Below are positions 6,616 to 14,500 of a stretch of DNA of 20,998 nt, one piece after another. The notes under the pieces were generated by a model. That model did no database searches and was not told where the DNA came from. It saw only the letters and a list, made by a program, of their open reading frames with translations. Origin of the DNA: an uncultured Bacteroidales bacterium (GTDB taxonomy: Bacteria; Bacteroidota; Bacteroidia; Bacteroidales; F082); NCBI GenBank assembly GCA_937902805.1, contig CALEMB010000018.1, positions 1 to 20,998 on the forward strand, written 5' to 3'. Position 1 is the first letter of the stretch, and each line of letters begins with the position of its first letter. A program made the translations under genes and the position numbers.

Positions 6616-7458
6616 ATGGAAAACAAACCTGTTATTTTTGTCACCACGATAGGGAAAGCGGACAATTTCCGTTACACAAAAGACAAAAAAGTAGTTGACC
6701 CTTTGGTGGCTATTATTTCTGAAGATAGAATAAATAAGAATTCCTTAGTCACGACGTACGATGGCAAAGGCTTTTTAGAAGGTTTCTGTTACATTGAACA
6801 TCCATTTAAAAAGGGAGTGTTTCTATTGCTTGATGATGTTAACCAAGTAGAGGCCAACATACAAAAGGATCGTGATGCACAAATCGCAAAGATTGCAGGA
6901 ATGTTGGGAGCGACCTTCTATAGATGTCATCTGCATACTATCAAATACACATTTAGCAGGTTGAGGGCCGAATTAAAAACAAGAGCCGGATTGTTTAAAG
7001 GAAAGGCTAATGCTGAGTTTAAGGAAGAAAGCGAGGAGAATTCCAAATACGATTTGAATATCAGTTTTAAAGAAGGAGGGAAACCGGATGTTGAACGAGC
7101 TAGAGAATACTTATTTGAGAATCATCTTGAAAAAGACCAAGAGTTAATTGATTTGATAGAATTTCGTGATAAAAAAACAATGGGAGGGGAAGGCCATATT
7201 ATAAACAAAAGGACATTCTCGTTTGACTATACACAAAACCTCAATCAAAGTTTAGAGGCAGCAATGTCTTTGTCAAAAGTAAAAGTATTCAAGGTTGATG
7301 GAAGAATTGAAGCTCAAACTAAAATGCGAATAAGTAAGAAGATTACCCTTGAGTTATACTTTGATGGGGAAGAAAAGAATGAAAAGGAAAAAGACGTAGA
7401 AAAATTGGAGAAAGGAATAATGACCCAAGAAGCATTTAATGAAAAGTGGAACCAATAA
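6616..7458 (+). CDS. Unknown 280-aa protein sharing a domain with the zinc-ribbon protein
   Basis: No named family is recognised. It is soluble, without signal or membrane segments, and ends in a Lys/Glu-rich coiled-coil-like tail (residues ~252-280). Residues ~57-255 appear to share a domain with the C-terminal half of the next protein. Both contain His-Pro-(Phe/Tyr) followed by a hydrophobic strand, an acidic helix with an Arg-Asp step (KDRDAQIAKIAGMLGA here, FRDELEEFCWVMDCLGA there), a Gly/Lys-rich turn (LFKGKA versus QYKGVGG), and a final strand of similar pattern (ISKKITLELYF versus TRRCHVEFYP). The gene is A+T-rich like the GTPase. An effector or adaptor role beside the GTPase is inferred only from the tight packing. 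Confidence 0.65.
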   Translation: MENKPVIFVTTIGKADNFRYTKDKKVVDPLVAIISEDRINKNSLVTTYDGKGFLEGFCYIEHPFKKGVFLLLDDVNQVEANIQKDRDAQIAKIAGMLGATFYRCHLHTIKYTFSRLRAELKTRAGLFKGKANAEFKEESEENSKYDLNISFKEGGKPDVERAREYLFENHLEKDQELIDLIEFRDKKTMGGEGHIINKRTFSFDYTQNLNQSLEAAMSLSKVKVFKVDGRIEAQTKMRISKKITLELYFDGEEKNEKEKDVEKLEKGIMTQEAFNEKWNQ

Positions 7459-7483
7459 AACAAAAAAAATAAAATACAGCATC

Positions 7484-9094
7484 ATGAAGACATCAATCAT
7501 TCAACAATGTCCCAATTGTGGCTACTATTGTGAAGCCACATCAAAGAGTGCCATTGACCGTATGGTGGGGACGGTACTTGGCCAGTCAGAATCCGTTGGT
7601 AGTTTTGGCGGCAAATATCTAGGTAATTTGGGGAAGGTTGCGGGGAAGGTTTTTGGCGGCGTTTCTGGTACGCCAGAAGGCATTGCTAGTGCCATCGTTG
7701 GAGACCGATACCAATTCACATGCCCCAATTGCAAAGCCTCATGGAGCACAAATACAGATGAAGGAGACGAGACAAACTCCTTTACCCTTTGGCATGAAGT
7801 TGTCGGCAATGTTGAAAGAGTTCATGCCGTACTTGCTGCGAAGAATCATAACGAAATACAGGAATACATTGGCCTCCTACAGAATGAATTAGCTGATGAA
7901 AACTGTGTTGTTGATACAGAGGCGGTCTTGCACGATGCTCTCGCCTATGTCTATATGGAGCAAGGAGAGAAATCCAAGGCACTGGAACACATCAATCGGT
8001 CGATAAAACTGATTCCAGATCCTAATTCAAGGGCGTTGAAAGGCTGTATTATGGGTGAAGGGAGAGGCTCTGCTGATGCTTACTCTGCAATGAAGGAAAT
8101 CTTGCATCACAAAAAAGCCGAGAAAGATAGCTTTTATCTTTCCAAGGAGAGCTTTAGCCAACGGTTTAGGACTATCCAAAACTCGTATGTGAACCGTTTC
8201 CTTGAAATCCCCCAACAACAAAGGCGTTTCGTATATTTGGTTCCTGGAGATTTGGATGATAAACTTGCCCAATTGCCTGAAGATTTGTATGTCCTTCCCA
8301 TCGGTTATTTACCAACGGAAATGACTTTTGTCGGCCAGCCAAAAGAACAGACCTTGTATGTCTGCCATCCTTACAAAGCCAATCTTTACATCCCATACGA
8401 AAGGTATGATGTAGAGCTTTTCAGGGATGAGTTAGAGGAATTCTGTTGGGTTATGGACTGTCTCGGAGCAAAACGCATCGAATTTTCTGATGTCAAGTCG
8501 AAAAGCCAGACAGATAAAAACAAAGAGAGTGTTGAGATTCACGGAGGGGGACAATACAAGGGAGTGGGCGGCCAAGCAGCCGTTTCGTCCGATAATCAAG
8601 CCGAATTGGACACCCAGACGAAAGAATTGCTGGTGAAAGGAAAATCATACGACCGCTCCATAACCCACGGGCCTTATGTTCCAAAGGATACCGTTTGGCT
8701 ACAGCACAATCAAGAATGGCAAAGGTGCTGTTCAAGCCGACTTGAAGGAAGATTGAGGGATTGCTCTCTTACCTTATCAATGGCATCTTCTGCATCTATT
8801 TCTGAATCAACAAGAAGGAAACTGGAGGCAGAGATTAACACGGTTGTTGTCGGACTGTCGGGAGGCTGTGAAACATCTAACGAGAGCATGAGTCAAAACA
8901 AGAACACCTATACAAGAAGATGCCATGTTGAATTCTACCCAATGAGCGAATACCAGGACAAACCCATTGTTTCTAGTTCGTCAGAAAAAAAAGTTCAACC
9001 AAAGAATAATGGAAAATCCAACAAATGGCTCTTTTGGGTCATGGGCGGTGTGATAGTAGCTTTGGCTATTGGACTGGCAATCGCATTATTGTAA
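7484..9094 (+). CDS. Zinc-ribbon, TPR-containing, tail-anchored protein, 536 aa
   Basis: The domain order is unusual. A split zinc ribbon uses CPNC at residues 9-12 and CPNC at 80-83, separated by a Gly-rich amphipathic insert (~26-74). A TPR-like helix pair follows at ~115-165 (HDALAYVYMEQGEKSKALEHINRSIKLIP). Residues ~270-490 hold a domain that appears to be shared with the preceding 280-residue protein (LYVCHPYKANLYIPYERYD, then LGAKRIEF, then GGGQYKGVGG). A Ser/Lys-rich linker leads to a C-terminal membrane helix (WLFWVMGGVIVALAIGLAIALL), which places the zinc ribbon in the cytoplasm. The ATG at 7484 was chosen because the protein then begins directly before the zinc ribbon and does not overlap the upstream gene; the ATG at 7439 would overlap it. 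It could sense a ligand or stress at the membrane, but that is inference. Confidence 0.8.
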   Translation: MKTSIIQQCPNCGYYCEATSKSAIDRMVGTVLGQSESVGSFGGKYLGNLGKVAGKVFGGVSGTPEGIASAIVGDRYQFTCPNCKASWSTNTDEGDETNSFTLWHEVVGNVERVHAVLAAKNHNEIQEYIGLLQNELADENCVVDTEAVLHDALAYVYMEQGEKSKALEHINRSIKLIPDPNSRALKGCIMGEGRGSADAYSAMKEILHHKKAEKDSFYLSKESFSQRFRTIQNSYVNRFLEIPQQQRRFVYLVPGDLDDKLAQLPEDLYVLPIGYLPTEMTFVGQPKEQTLYVCHPYKANLYIPYERYDVELFRDELEEFCWVMDCLGAKRIEFSDVKSKSQTDKNKESVEIHGGGQYKGVGGQAAVSSDNQAELDTQTKELLVKGKSYDRSITHGPYVPKDTVWLQHNQEWQRCCSSRLEGRLRDCSLTLSMASSASISESTRRKLEAEINTVVVGLSGGCETSNESMSQNKNTYTRRCHVEFYPMSEYQDKPIVSSSSEKKVQPKNNGKSNKWLFWVMGGVIVALAIGLAIALL

Positions 9095-9105
9095 TTCTCA
9101 GAATT

Positions 9106-9459
9106 GTGCGTAAATCCACTCTCAACTTCAGCCAAAACACCCGACGTGTCTATACTGCCACCAAGAAGGCAATAGAACGATGCGGCCAGTTCAAGCGTAT
9201 CGAGTGTAACGACCAAACCTTCACCATCACGGCGAGGCATGGGATGAGTCTGCTCTCTTTTGGCGAGAATATTACCATCCATATCGCTGCTACAGGAACG
9301 GATGAAACCGAGGTGAGAATTGAATCGGCATCACGTATATTCCTTAACATCATCAATGGTGGCGCTAACAAGAAGAACGTCCAAAGCCTCGAAGACTACA
9401 TCCGAAACGAGGTGTATAAGCTTTGCAGCGATGAGGAAATCAGGTTGAAACGTTTTTGA
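9106..9459 (+). CDS. Small beta-rich protein with probable GTG start, 117 aa
   Basis: The pattern is RKSTLNFSQNTRRVYTATKKAI, then FTITARHGMSLLSFGENITIHI, then TEVRIES and finally GGANKKNVQSLEDYI. I recall small bacterial proteins with the same order (a helix, then GMSxxSWGExI, SxS, and GKNxxNxxxL) that look like compact helix-grip or Bet v1-like folds, but the family name escapes me. No ATG fits the domain start. GTG at 9106, 11 bases after the upstream stop, gives the most sensible N-terminus. The ATG at 9025 would make a long overlap whose extra residues are only a frame-shifted reading of the upstream membrane helix. The gene may have been the end of a longer fusion that a frameshift has split. 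Confidence 0.6.
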   Translation: MRKSTLNFSQNTRRVYTATKKAIERCGQFKRIECNDQTFTITARHGMSLLSFGENITIHIAATGTDETEVRIESASRIFLNIINGGANKKNVQSLEDYIRNEVYKLCSDEEIRLKRF

Positions 9460-9508
9460 AGTCGTTGTTGTTTTTCGGAAAATGTGTATTTTGCAAGCGG
9501 AAATCATT

Positions 9509-9520
9509 GAAAGGAGAAAA
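9509..9520 (+). promoter_or_regulatory. Purine-rich ribosome binding site before the small 9525 gene
   Basis: GAAAGGAGAAAA lies 4 bases before the ATG at 9525. Strong Shine-Dalgarno sequences are rare in this window, so it supports this small gene being translated and fixes its start. A near-match to a -7 box (TATTTTG, one base short) lies further upstream near 9487. Confidence 0.55.
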
Positions 9521-9524
9521 GATT

Positions 9525-9695
9525 ATGGCAAAACCGATAGAAGCGACACCTGTATTGGAAGGCTCGGATGCTCTCGCTTTCTTTGCTGAAATGGAAAAGA
9601 ACGAGAAGGCATCGAAAGAGGAAAAAATGCGCGTGAAGGCTGATGCCAACGCTTTTCGAACAATGTTTCACTGTGATTTGACACAACTGCTTTAA
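9525..9695 (+). CDS. Small antitoxin-like protein of the 'MAKPIEATP' type, 56 aa
   Basis: The protein starts MAKPIEATPVLEGSDALAFF and continues with a charged helix (AEMEKNEKASKEEK). I recall many short Bacteroidota proteins beginning with this M-x-K-P-I-x-x-T-P-x-L-x-G-x-D-A pattern. Some appear beside toxin-like genes, so an antitoxin or small regulator is plausible, but no toxin partner is adjacent here. An upstream purine-rich RBS supports translation. A frameshifted relic of a related gene lies at 78-195, which suggests this small gene, or a unit carrying it, has been duplicated around the cluster. Confidence 0.6.
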   Translation: MAKPIEATPVLEGSDALAFFAEMEKNEKASKEEKMRVKADANAFRTMFHCDLTQLL

Positions 9696-9720
9696 TTAGG
9701 TTGGTTTCACCCCCATTCCC

Positions 9721-9741
9721 TACTATAAATTACTACATTCC
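9721..9741 (+). repeat. 21-base promoter-upstream element, copy 2
   Basis: The two tandem 10-base units are TACTATAAAT and TACTACATTC. The element matches copy 1 (3138-3158) at 19 of 21 positions and ends one base before the -33 TTG, as in copy 1. No third copy was noticed in the window. Confidence 0.65.
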
Positions 9742-9772
9742 TTTGTGCATTGGTGAGGGCGCTATAGTTTTG
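9742..9772 (+). promoter_or_regulatory. Strong Bacteroidetes-type promoter for the 9798-18474 block
   Basis: TTTG at 9742-9745 (-33) is separated by 19 bases from TAGTTTTG at 9765-9772 (-7). Both are exact consensus matches. Transcription would start near 9778, about 20 bases before the ATG at 9798. It is the best promoter match in the window. Confidence 0.75.
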
Positions 9773-9797
9773 CAGCCGTTATTAAAACCAATGCATT

Positions 9798-9980
9798 ATG
9801 GGCACCTTTTTCTTTATCGATTATGTCATTTCATTCTTTGTCCTCCTCGCCATCCATGCACCGTGGTGGGCTTGGGTCATCCATGCCGTCAGCGCAGTGG
9901 TTTGGTTCGTGATATGGGCTTTGAGCGACGGTGGATCTAACGGGAAAACAACAGACACATCAAAACAGGAGCAGTCATGA
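9798..9980 (+). CDS. Small membrane protein with two helices, 60 aa
   Basis: Residues ~4-20 (FFFIDYVISFFVLLAIH) and ~23-42 (WWAWVIHAVSAVVWFVIWAL) are hydrophobic and likely form a hairpin of two membrane helices, followed by a short polar tail (DGGSNGKTTDTSKQEQS). No family is recognised. It is the first gene after the strong promoter, and its TGA overlaps the next ATG (ATGA at 9977-9980), so the two are translationally coupled. Its position at the head of the operon fits a membrane anchor or holin-like partner for the cluster, which is inference. Confidence 0.65.
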   Translation: MGTFFFIDYVISFFVLLAIHAPWWAWVIHAVSAVVWFVIWALSDGGSNGKTTDTSKQEQS

Positions 9981-10765
9981 AAAACAAACACCCTTTTTGG
10001 ACAAAACTCGACTGGCGTGGTCCTCGACCGCTCACGCTCAGGGAACTCATCATGAAAAGCAATTTCGACACCATGATGGACATCATCATTGCTTTCGACC
10101 CCAAGATGAGCCATCTGGGAGGAGCGTTTCTGAGAGCGGTCCACTGCATCAGGGACATGAAGGTGAAGGCACACGGCGAGGATTACTTCTTGGCGAAATG
10201 TGACCACGAATATCATGAGCCTTACATCGGCGTTTTGGAGGGGATGAGGTGGCATGAGTGTTTGGGCTATCCTGTGAAGAGAGCTAAAGACCTGAAATGC
10301 ACCGATACAAAGTTAGCCGCCATTTGCCTGTGGCACCTTACTTTCTACGGCTTCACGCCAAAGGAGAAGAAAGAAGAAGCGGAACGCTATTTTGAGAGGG
10401 CGGAAAGGGAACGCCGCAACGACGAGATTTTTCTGGCCGACGATTTGTATGACGATGAATACGTCAAAGAAGCGGCTTGGAGCGGCAGAACGAGGATTAA
10501 GGATGAGGTGCTTGAAAGGCTGTTCACCCCAGAAGAAATCGTCGAAATCAAGAAAATCCGCAAGGAAAAACTGGACGAGGAGAACGCGAGGTATGATGTA
10601 GCAGATGAAGAGGAAAGGAAGCAAAAGGAGCAAGAGGCAGCCCTGAAACTGGAGCAGAGAAAACAAGCCGAGCGAGAAAGACGGAAGGAATGGTATCGCA
10701 AACAACGTAGAAAAAGACAACAACATAAAACTAAAAAGAAACGTCATAGAACACACACACATTAA
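9977..10765 (+). CDS. 262-aa protein with basic coiled-coil tail (possible DUF6557 type)
   Basis: Residues ~18-60 (PLTLRELIMKSNFDTMMDIIIAFDP) resemble the helical start of Bacteroidota proteins that I tentatively associate with DUF6557; the name is uncertain. Residues ~60-120 contain Cys and His residues (HCIRDMK, CDHEYHEPY, MRWHECLGYP). From ~125 the protein becomes highly charged, and residues ~185-262 are a Lys/Arg/Glu/Gln-rich coiled coil ending in KKKRHRTHTH. Such a tail could bind nucleic acid or an acidic partner, such as the Asp/Glu-rich linker of the ViaA-like protein. The start overlaps the stop of the two-helix peptide by four bases. Confidence 0.7.
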   Translation: MKNKHPFWTKLDWRGPRPLTLRELIMKSNFDTMMDIIIAFDPKMSHLGGAFLRAVHCIRDMKVKAHGEDYFLAKCDHEYHEPYIGVLEGMRWHECLGYPVKRAKDLKCTDTKLAAICLWHLTFYGFTPKEKKEEAERYFERAERERRNDEIFLADDLYDDEYVKEAAWSGRTRIKDEVLERLFTPEEIVEIKKIRKEKLDEENARYDVADEEERKQKEQEAALKLEQRKQAERERRKEWYRKQRRKRQQHKTKKKRHRTHTH

Positions 10766-10777
10766 CTATTTGGAGCC

Positions 10778-11479
10778 ATGAAAAACCAAAAGAAAAAAAA
10801 CAATTCAATAGTAACAAGGTTTTTTGAGACCATCGGGATGGCATTGGCCGTGGTCTGGATATCGCCAATGATGGCCTACGAGGGCATCAAGGAACATTTT
10901 GAGAAGAAGAGGGAAGGAAAGAAACCCCAACCGAAGCCTATCCAGTTCGTTTGCTCCGAGTGCGGTAAAACCTTTGAGGCCGACAACATCGAAAAGGAAA
11001 TGAGGACACAAGGTTCTTCTGAAAACGCCTACACCTATTCAAGTCCCCGGCCATGCCCCAAATGTGGAGGAGAAAGAACCTGCCCGACGGAAGCCGACAA
11101 GGGTTTTTATCAGAGGATTTGGGATATGGAAGAAGCGTCATCGTTCATTTCGCATCTCAGTAGAAACTGGAGCTATAACGATAGTCTCGTCGATAAAGGA
11201 AAGCGGGAATTCAAATGCACCCAATGTGGGTCAACATTCTCCGCCAACGACATTGAGCCTCACCCCTATTCTTCTCCTTTCCCCTCGCGATGTCCTCATT
11301 GCCAAAGCATCAGGACATTACCAACATCAGACGAAGACCGCATTCAACATTATGAAAGCCTCTGGCTGCTGATGGAACGGGCGGAGAAGGAACGGAAAGA
11401 GAGAAAAAACGAAGGAAAGCAATTTAACCTGAAGAAAGTCTTTGGAGATTCTTTGGGTTGGGAAGGAATTGGCTTCTAA
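10778..11479 (+). CDS. Double zinc-ribbon protein with N-terminal hydrophobic segment, 233 aa
   Basis: Two similar zinc ribbons are visible. The first uses CSEC (FVCSECGKTFEADNIE) and CPKC (RPCPKCGGERT) at residues ~58-105. The second uses CTQC (FKCTQCGSTFSANDIE) and CPHC (SRCPHCQSIRT) at residues ~145-190. The order of motifs is the same in both, so this is an internal duplication. Residues ~13-35 (TRFFETIGMALAVVWISPMMAYE) form one moderately hydrophobic helix that may associate with the membrane. The tail is Lys/Glu-rich. The ATG lies 12 bases after the previous stop. Nucleic-acid or protein binding is typical of zinc ribbons; the specific partner is unknown. Confidence 0.75.
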   Translation: MKNQKKKNNSIVTRFFETIGMALAVVWISPMMAYEGIKEHFEKKREGKKPQPKPIQFVCSECGKTFEADNIEKEMRTQGSSENAYTYSSPRPCPKCGGERTCPTEADKGFYQRIWDMEEASSFISHLSRNWSYNDSLVDKGKREFKCTQCGSTFSANDIEPHPYSSPFPSRCPHCQSIRTLPTSDEDRIQHYESLWLLMERAEKERKERKNEGKQFNLKKVFGDSLGWEGIGF

Positions 11480-11544
11480 TGATATAAACCAAGATAATGT
11501 GCCGGGAAATAAAACTGTAACACGTGTGTCTCGCGAAACTTGCG

Positions 11545-11552
11545 TAACTTTG
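11545..11552 (+). promoter_or_regulatory. Candidate -7 box directly before the SNF2 gene
   Basis: TAACTTTG matches TAnnTTTG exactly and lies 5 bases before the ATG at 11558, giving an almost leaderless transcript. No clear -33 TTTG is seen at 19-21 bases. It suggests the SNF2-RavA-ViaA genes can be transcribed apart from the upstream genes. Confidence 0.5.
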
Positions 11553-11557
11553 CGCCC

Positions 11558-14500
11558 ATGAAGAAGAAAAAAGAGCCTTACTTGGAGCTGTACCCCGAAC
11601 TGACTTTGGAAGAGTTCCGGCAGTTGTGCTATATGGCCTATCGCAACTATAGCAAAGCTGCTGAATTTTATTGCAAGAAGTTCAAAATCAGCACTCAAGA
11701 ATTTAGGGCCACGGCACAAAAGCTGACTTCAGCCGGTGTGCTGGAATTGACTTCTTTCGTTCATCCTCGGCACCATCTTAAGATATTAATGTGCCTGTCG
11801 AAACATTATCCGTCGTGGGTCAAGGCGTTTAACACGTTGAGTTTTACTAATACTAGTACTGCTGAATACCTTTGGAATCTGGCCCAAAAACTAGTCAAGG
11901 ACGATTTTGAGGGGGCTGCAAAACTGACACGGCCATACATCGGAATTGGCGACAAACATTTTAACTTGTTTCGCTACATCCAAGAACAGGCCGTCAGCGA
12001 TGCACGGTATATGCGGCTACTTAACGGGGATGAACTCCAGCAAATGGTGGACGAAACCCTATACGAGTTGTTCGCCAACGACGAATTGGGTGACGATTAT
12101 CTTGTACCGCTGTCGGAGGCCATTCCCGCCGACAATGCCCATCACGACGAAATCATGGATGAAATCACTGCTTTCCGATACTTCCTTTACGGAACGTCCT
12201 CAAAGCCAACAGGGAAGCCGACAATATGGTCGATGGCGGTTAAGGCGATGGGACTGATGTACCAAGGCAAGCTTGACGATGCCTTTACCCAGTTCACCAA
12301 TGCTGTGAAGATGGTGAAGAACCAAAAAGGAGCTTTCCCTTCATCGATGTTCAACTACGCTTTTGGAATACTCCTTTACCGACTGAAAAACAAGTACAAG
12401 GACAGCGAGACTTACCAAGAGTGGTACGAAAAGTTCAAGCAATCAAGCCGCATCCGTTTCAGTTCGGAGAACACTGGCCTCAACATCCTTTTGACCTACA
12501 TCGACAACGACATAGAAACCGTTAGAAGCAGCATTCTACGGCAGATGAATCACCTGACTGACTTCCACAAAGACACCCTGTCGCGAACATGGAGATACCT
12601 CGTTTTCAATTTTTTCGGACTCGAAACAGGAGTATTGAACAAACCGTTACATTCGGCAAAGCTGTTGCAGCACGAGCTGTCGGCGTATTTGCCCATCGGC
12701 CCTGTGGCCAAGCAGCAGTTACAGGAACTATACGGGGGTCAGCCCCTGCTTAGTACGATTCGGAAAAAAGCTTCTTGGGAGGTGCTGCTCAGCGACATCG
12801 GCGACCAAATGAACCAGCATCAGCTTGGGCAAGCCAAGCGGGTGGTCTATTATGTGGACGGGAAGGACTTGCAAGCTGTGGTGGAACAAGTCCAAAGGGC
12901 TGACGGCACATGGCGCGAAGGTCAACTGCTTTCCCTTTCGCAAATGGCAGATACGGGTTATGACTGTATGGATAGTTCGGATGTGGCCATAGCCATTAGG
13001 TTGGAAAAAGGGAGTCCAGTCCAAAAGGCCATTGATGTGTTGGTGCCGCAATTGGTCGGGACAGACCGCCTGATGCACGGCTATCATTTTGACGGTAAGG
13101 GCGTTCCTGTCACTATCGATGAGGAAAAGCCATACCTCGAATTTCGGGGCGCGGGAGCGTTCATCGAGATTCAGTCTAATGTCGCCTTGGACGCAACAGG
13201 AAAAGTGCCTCATCATAGTGTGCGGTACGAATCGGAGGGATGTTACACCCTCATTACTACCAATGCCTTGCAACGCGATGTGCTGAAACGGTTTTTGCAG
13301 ATGAAACGCTTCCCATCATCGGCACTGATGAGCCTGAGGCGTACCATCGAAAGTTTGCACGGCATGATAGAGGTCCGTGAGAACCTTCTTGACGCATTGG
13401 AGGAACCCGCTGTAGAAAGTTCGGGAACCTTGGCCGTGAGGATTGTCCCCACCAAGACGGATTACAGTGTCAGCGTCATGACCACCGCCTTGCCCGACGG
13501 AACTGCCCGATTTATTCCTGCTGAGGGCGATGAAACCGTATATGATGAGGTGGAAGGCCTCACGCATTGTGTCCGTCGCAACCTGAACCTTGAGTTGTCC
13601 AATTACAAGCAACTTGCAGAGTTTTTGGAAACCAACGCAAAAGCAGAATCCATCAGCTACACGGATTTCAAGGTTTGGTCATCTGAAGGATTGCTTTTGT
13701 TACTTGCTTTTGTTTTTGACCATCAAAATCAGTTTTTTGTAGAGTGGCCTGAAGGCAAGGTGCTGAAATTCAAGGGTGATGTGAAGGCATCAAGCATCAA
13801 TATTTGGGTGAACAGCGATGAGGAATGGTTTACCGTGGTGGGCGAGGTCAAGATGGCGGGCAAAACCTATTCGCTTCAAGAGCTGATTGCGATGTGCAGC
13901 ACGAGCGACATCAAGGGCTTTGTCAAGCTCAACGACGAGGAATATATACGCATGAGCGAGACGCTGAAAAAGCACATTGCCGCAATGAACGCCCTTCCTT
14001 CCAAAGGCAGCAAGGCTCGGAGTGTCTCCAAATACCAAGTGGGGGCTTTGGCCAACATGATAGAAGGACTTAACGCCCACACTGACGGAGGTTATGCCGA
14101 ATTTAAGGAAAAGACCAAAGCCGCATACGCTTTAACCCCTGAGATTCCGCAAGGCATGACAGCCACATTGCGTGACTATCAGAAGGAAGGTTTCCGCTGG
14201 ATGTGCCGCTTGGACGCATGGGGTGCTGGGGCTTGTTTGGCCGACGACATGGGCTTGGGCAAGACCCTTCAAGCCCTGACTTTCCTTACTTACAAAGCCG
14301 ACAAAGGCCCTTCGTTGGTGGTCATGCCGAAATCTGTCATCTTGAATTGGGCTTCGGAGGCAGAACGGTTTGCCCCGAAACTCAATGTCATTGTGTTGAA
14401 CAAGGTCTCCAAAAGGCAATCCGTCATTCACGATGCGAAGGAAAACGATGTGCTGCTTTGCACCTACGGCTTGCTGACCACGGAATACTCCGCCTTGACG

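Noticed and set aside
9025..9105. N-terminal extension of the small beta-rich protein from ATG 9025
   Set aside because: The extra residues are the out-of-frame reading of the upstream membrane helix, so GTG 9106 was preferred.
10313..10762. Minus-strand frame with apparent membrane helices
   Set aside because: It is the antisense of the Lys/Glu-rich coiled-coil tail, which always reads as hydrophobic (Phe/Leu/Ser) on the other strand.
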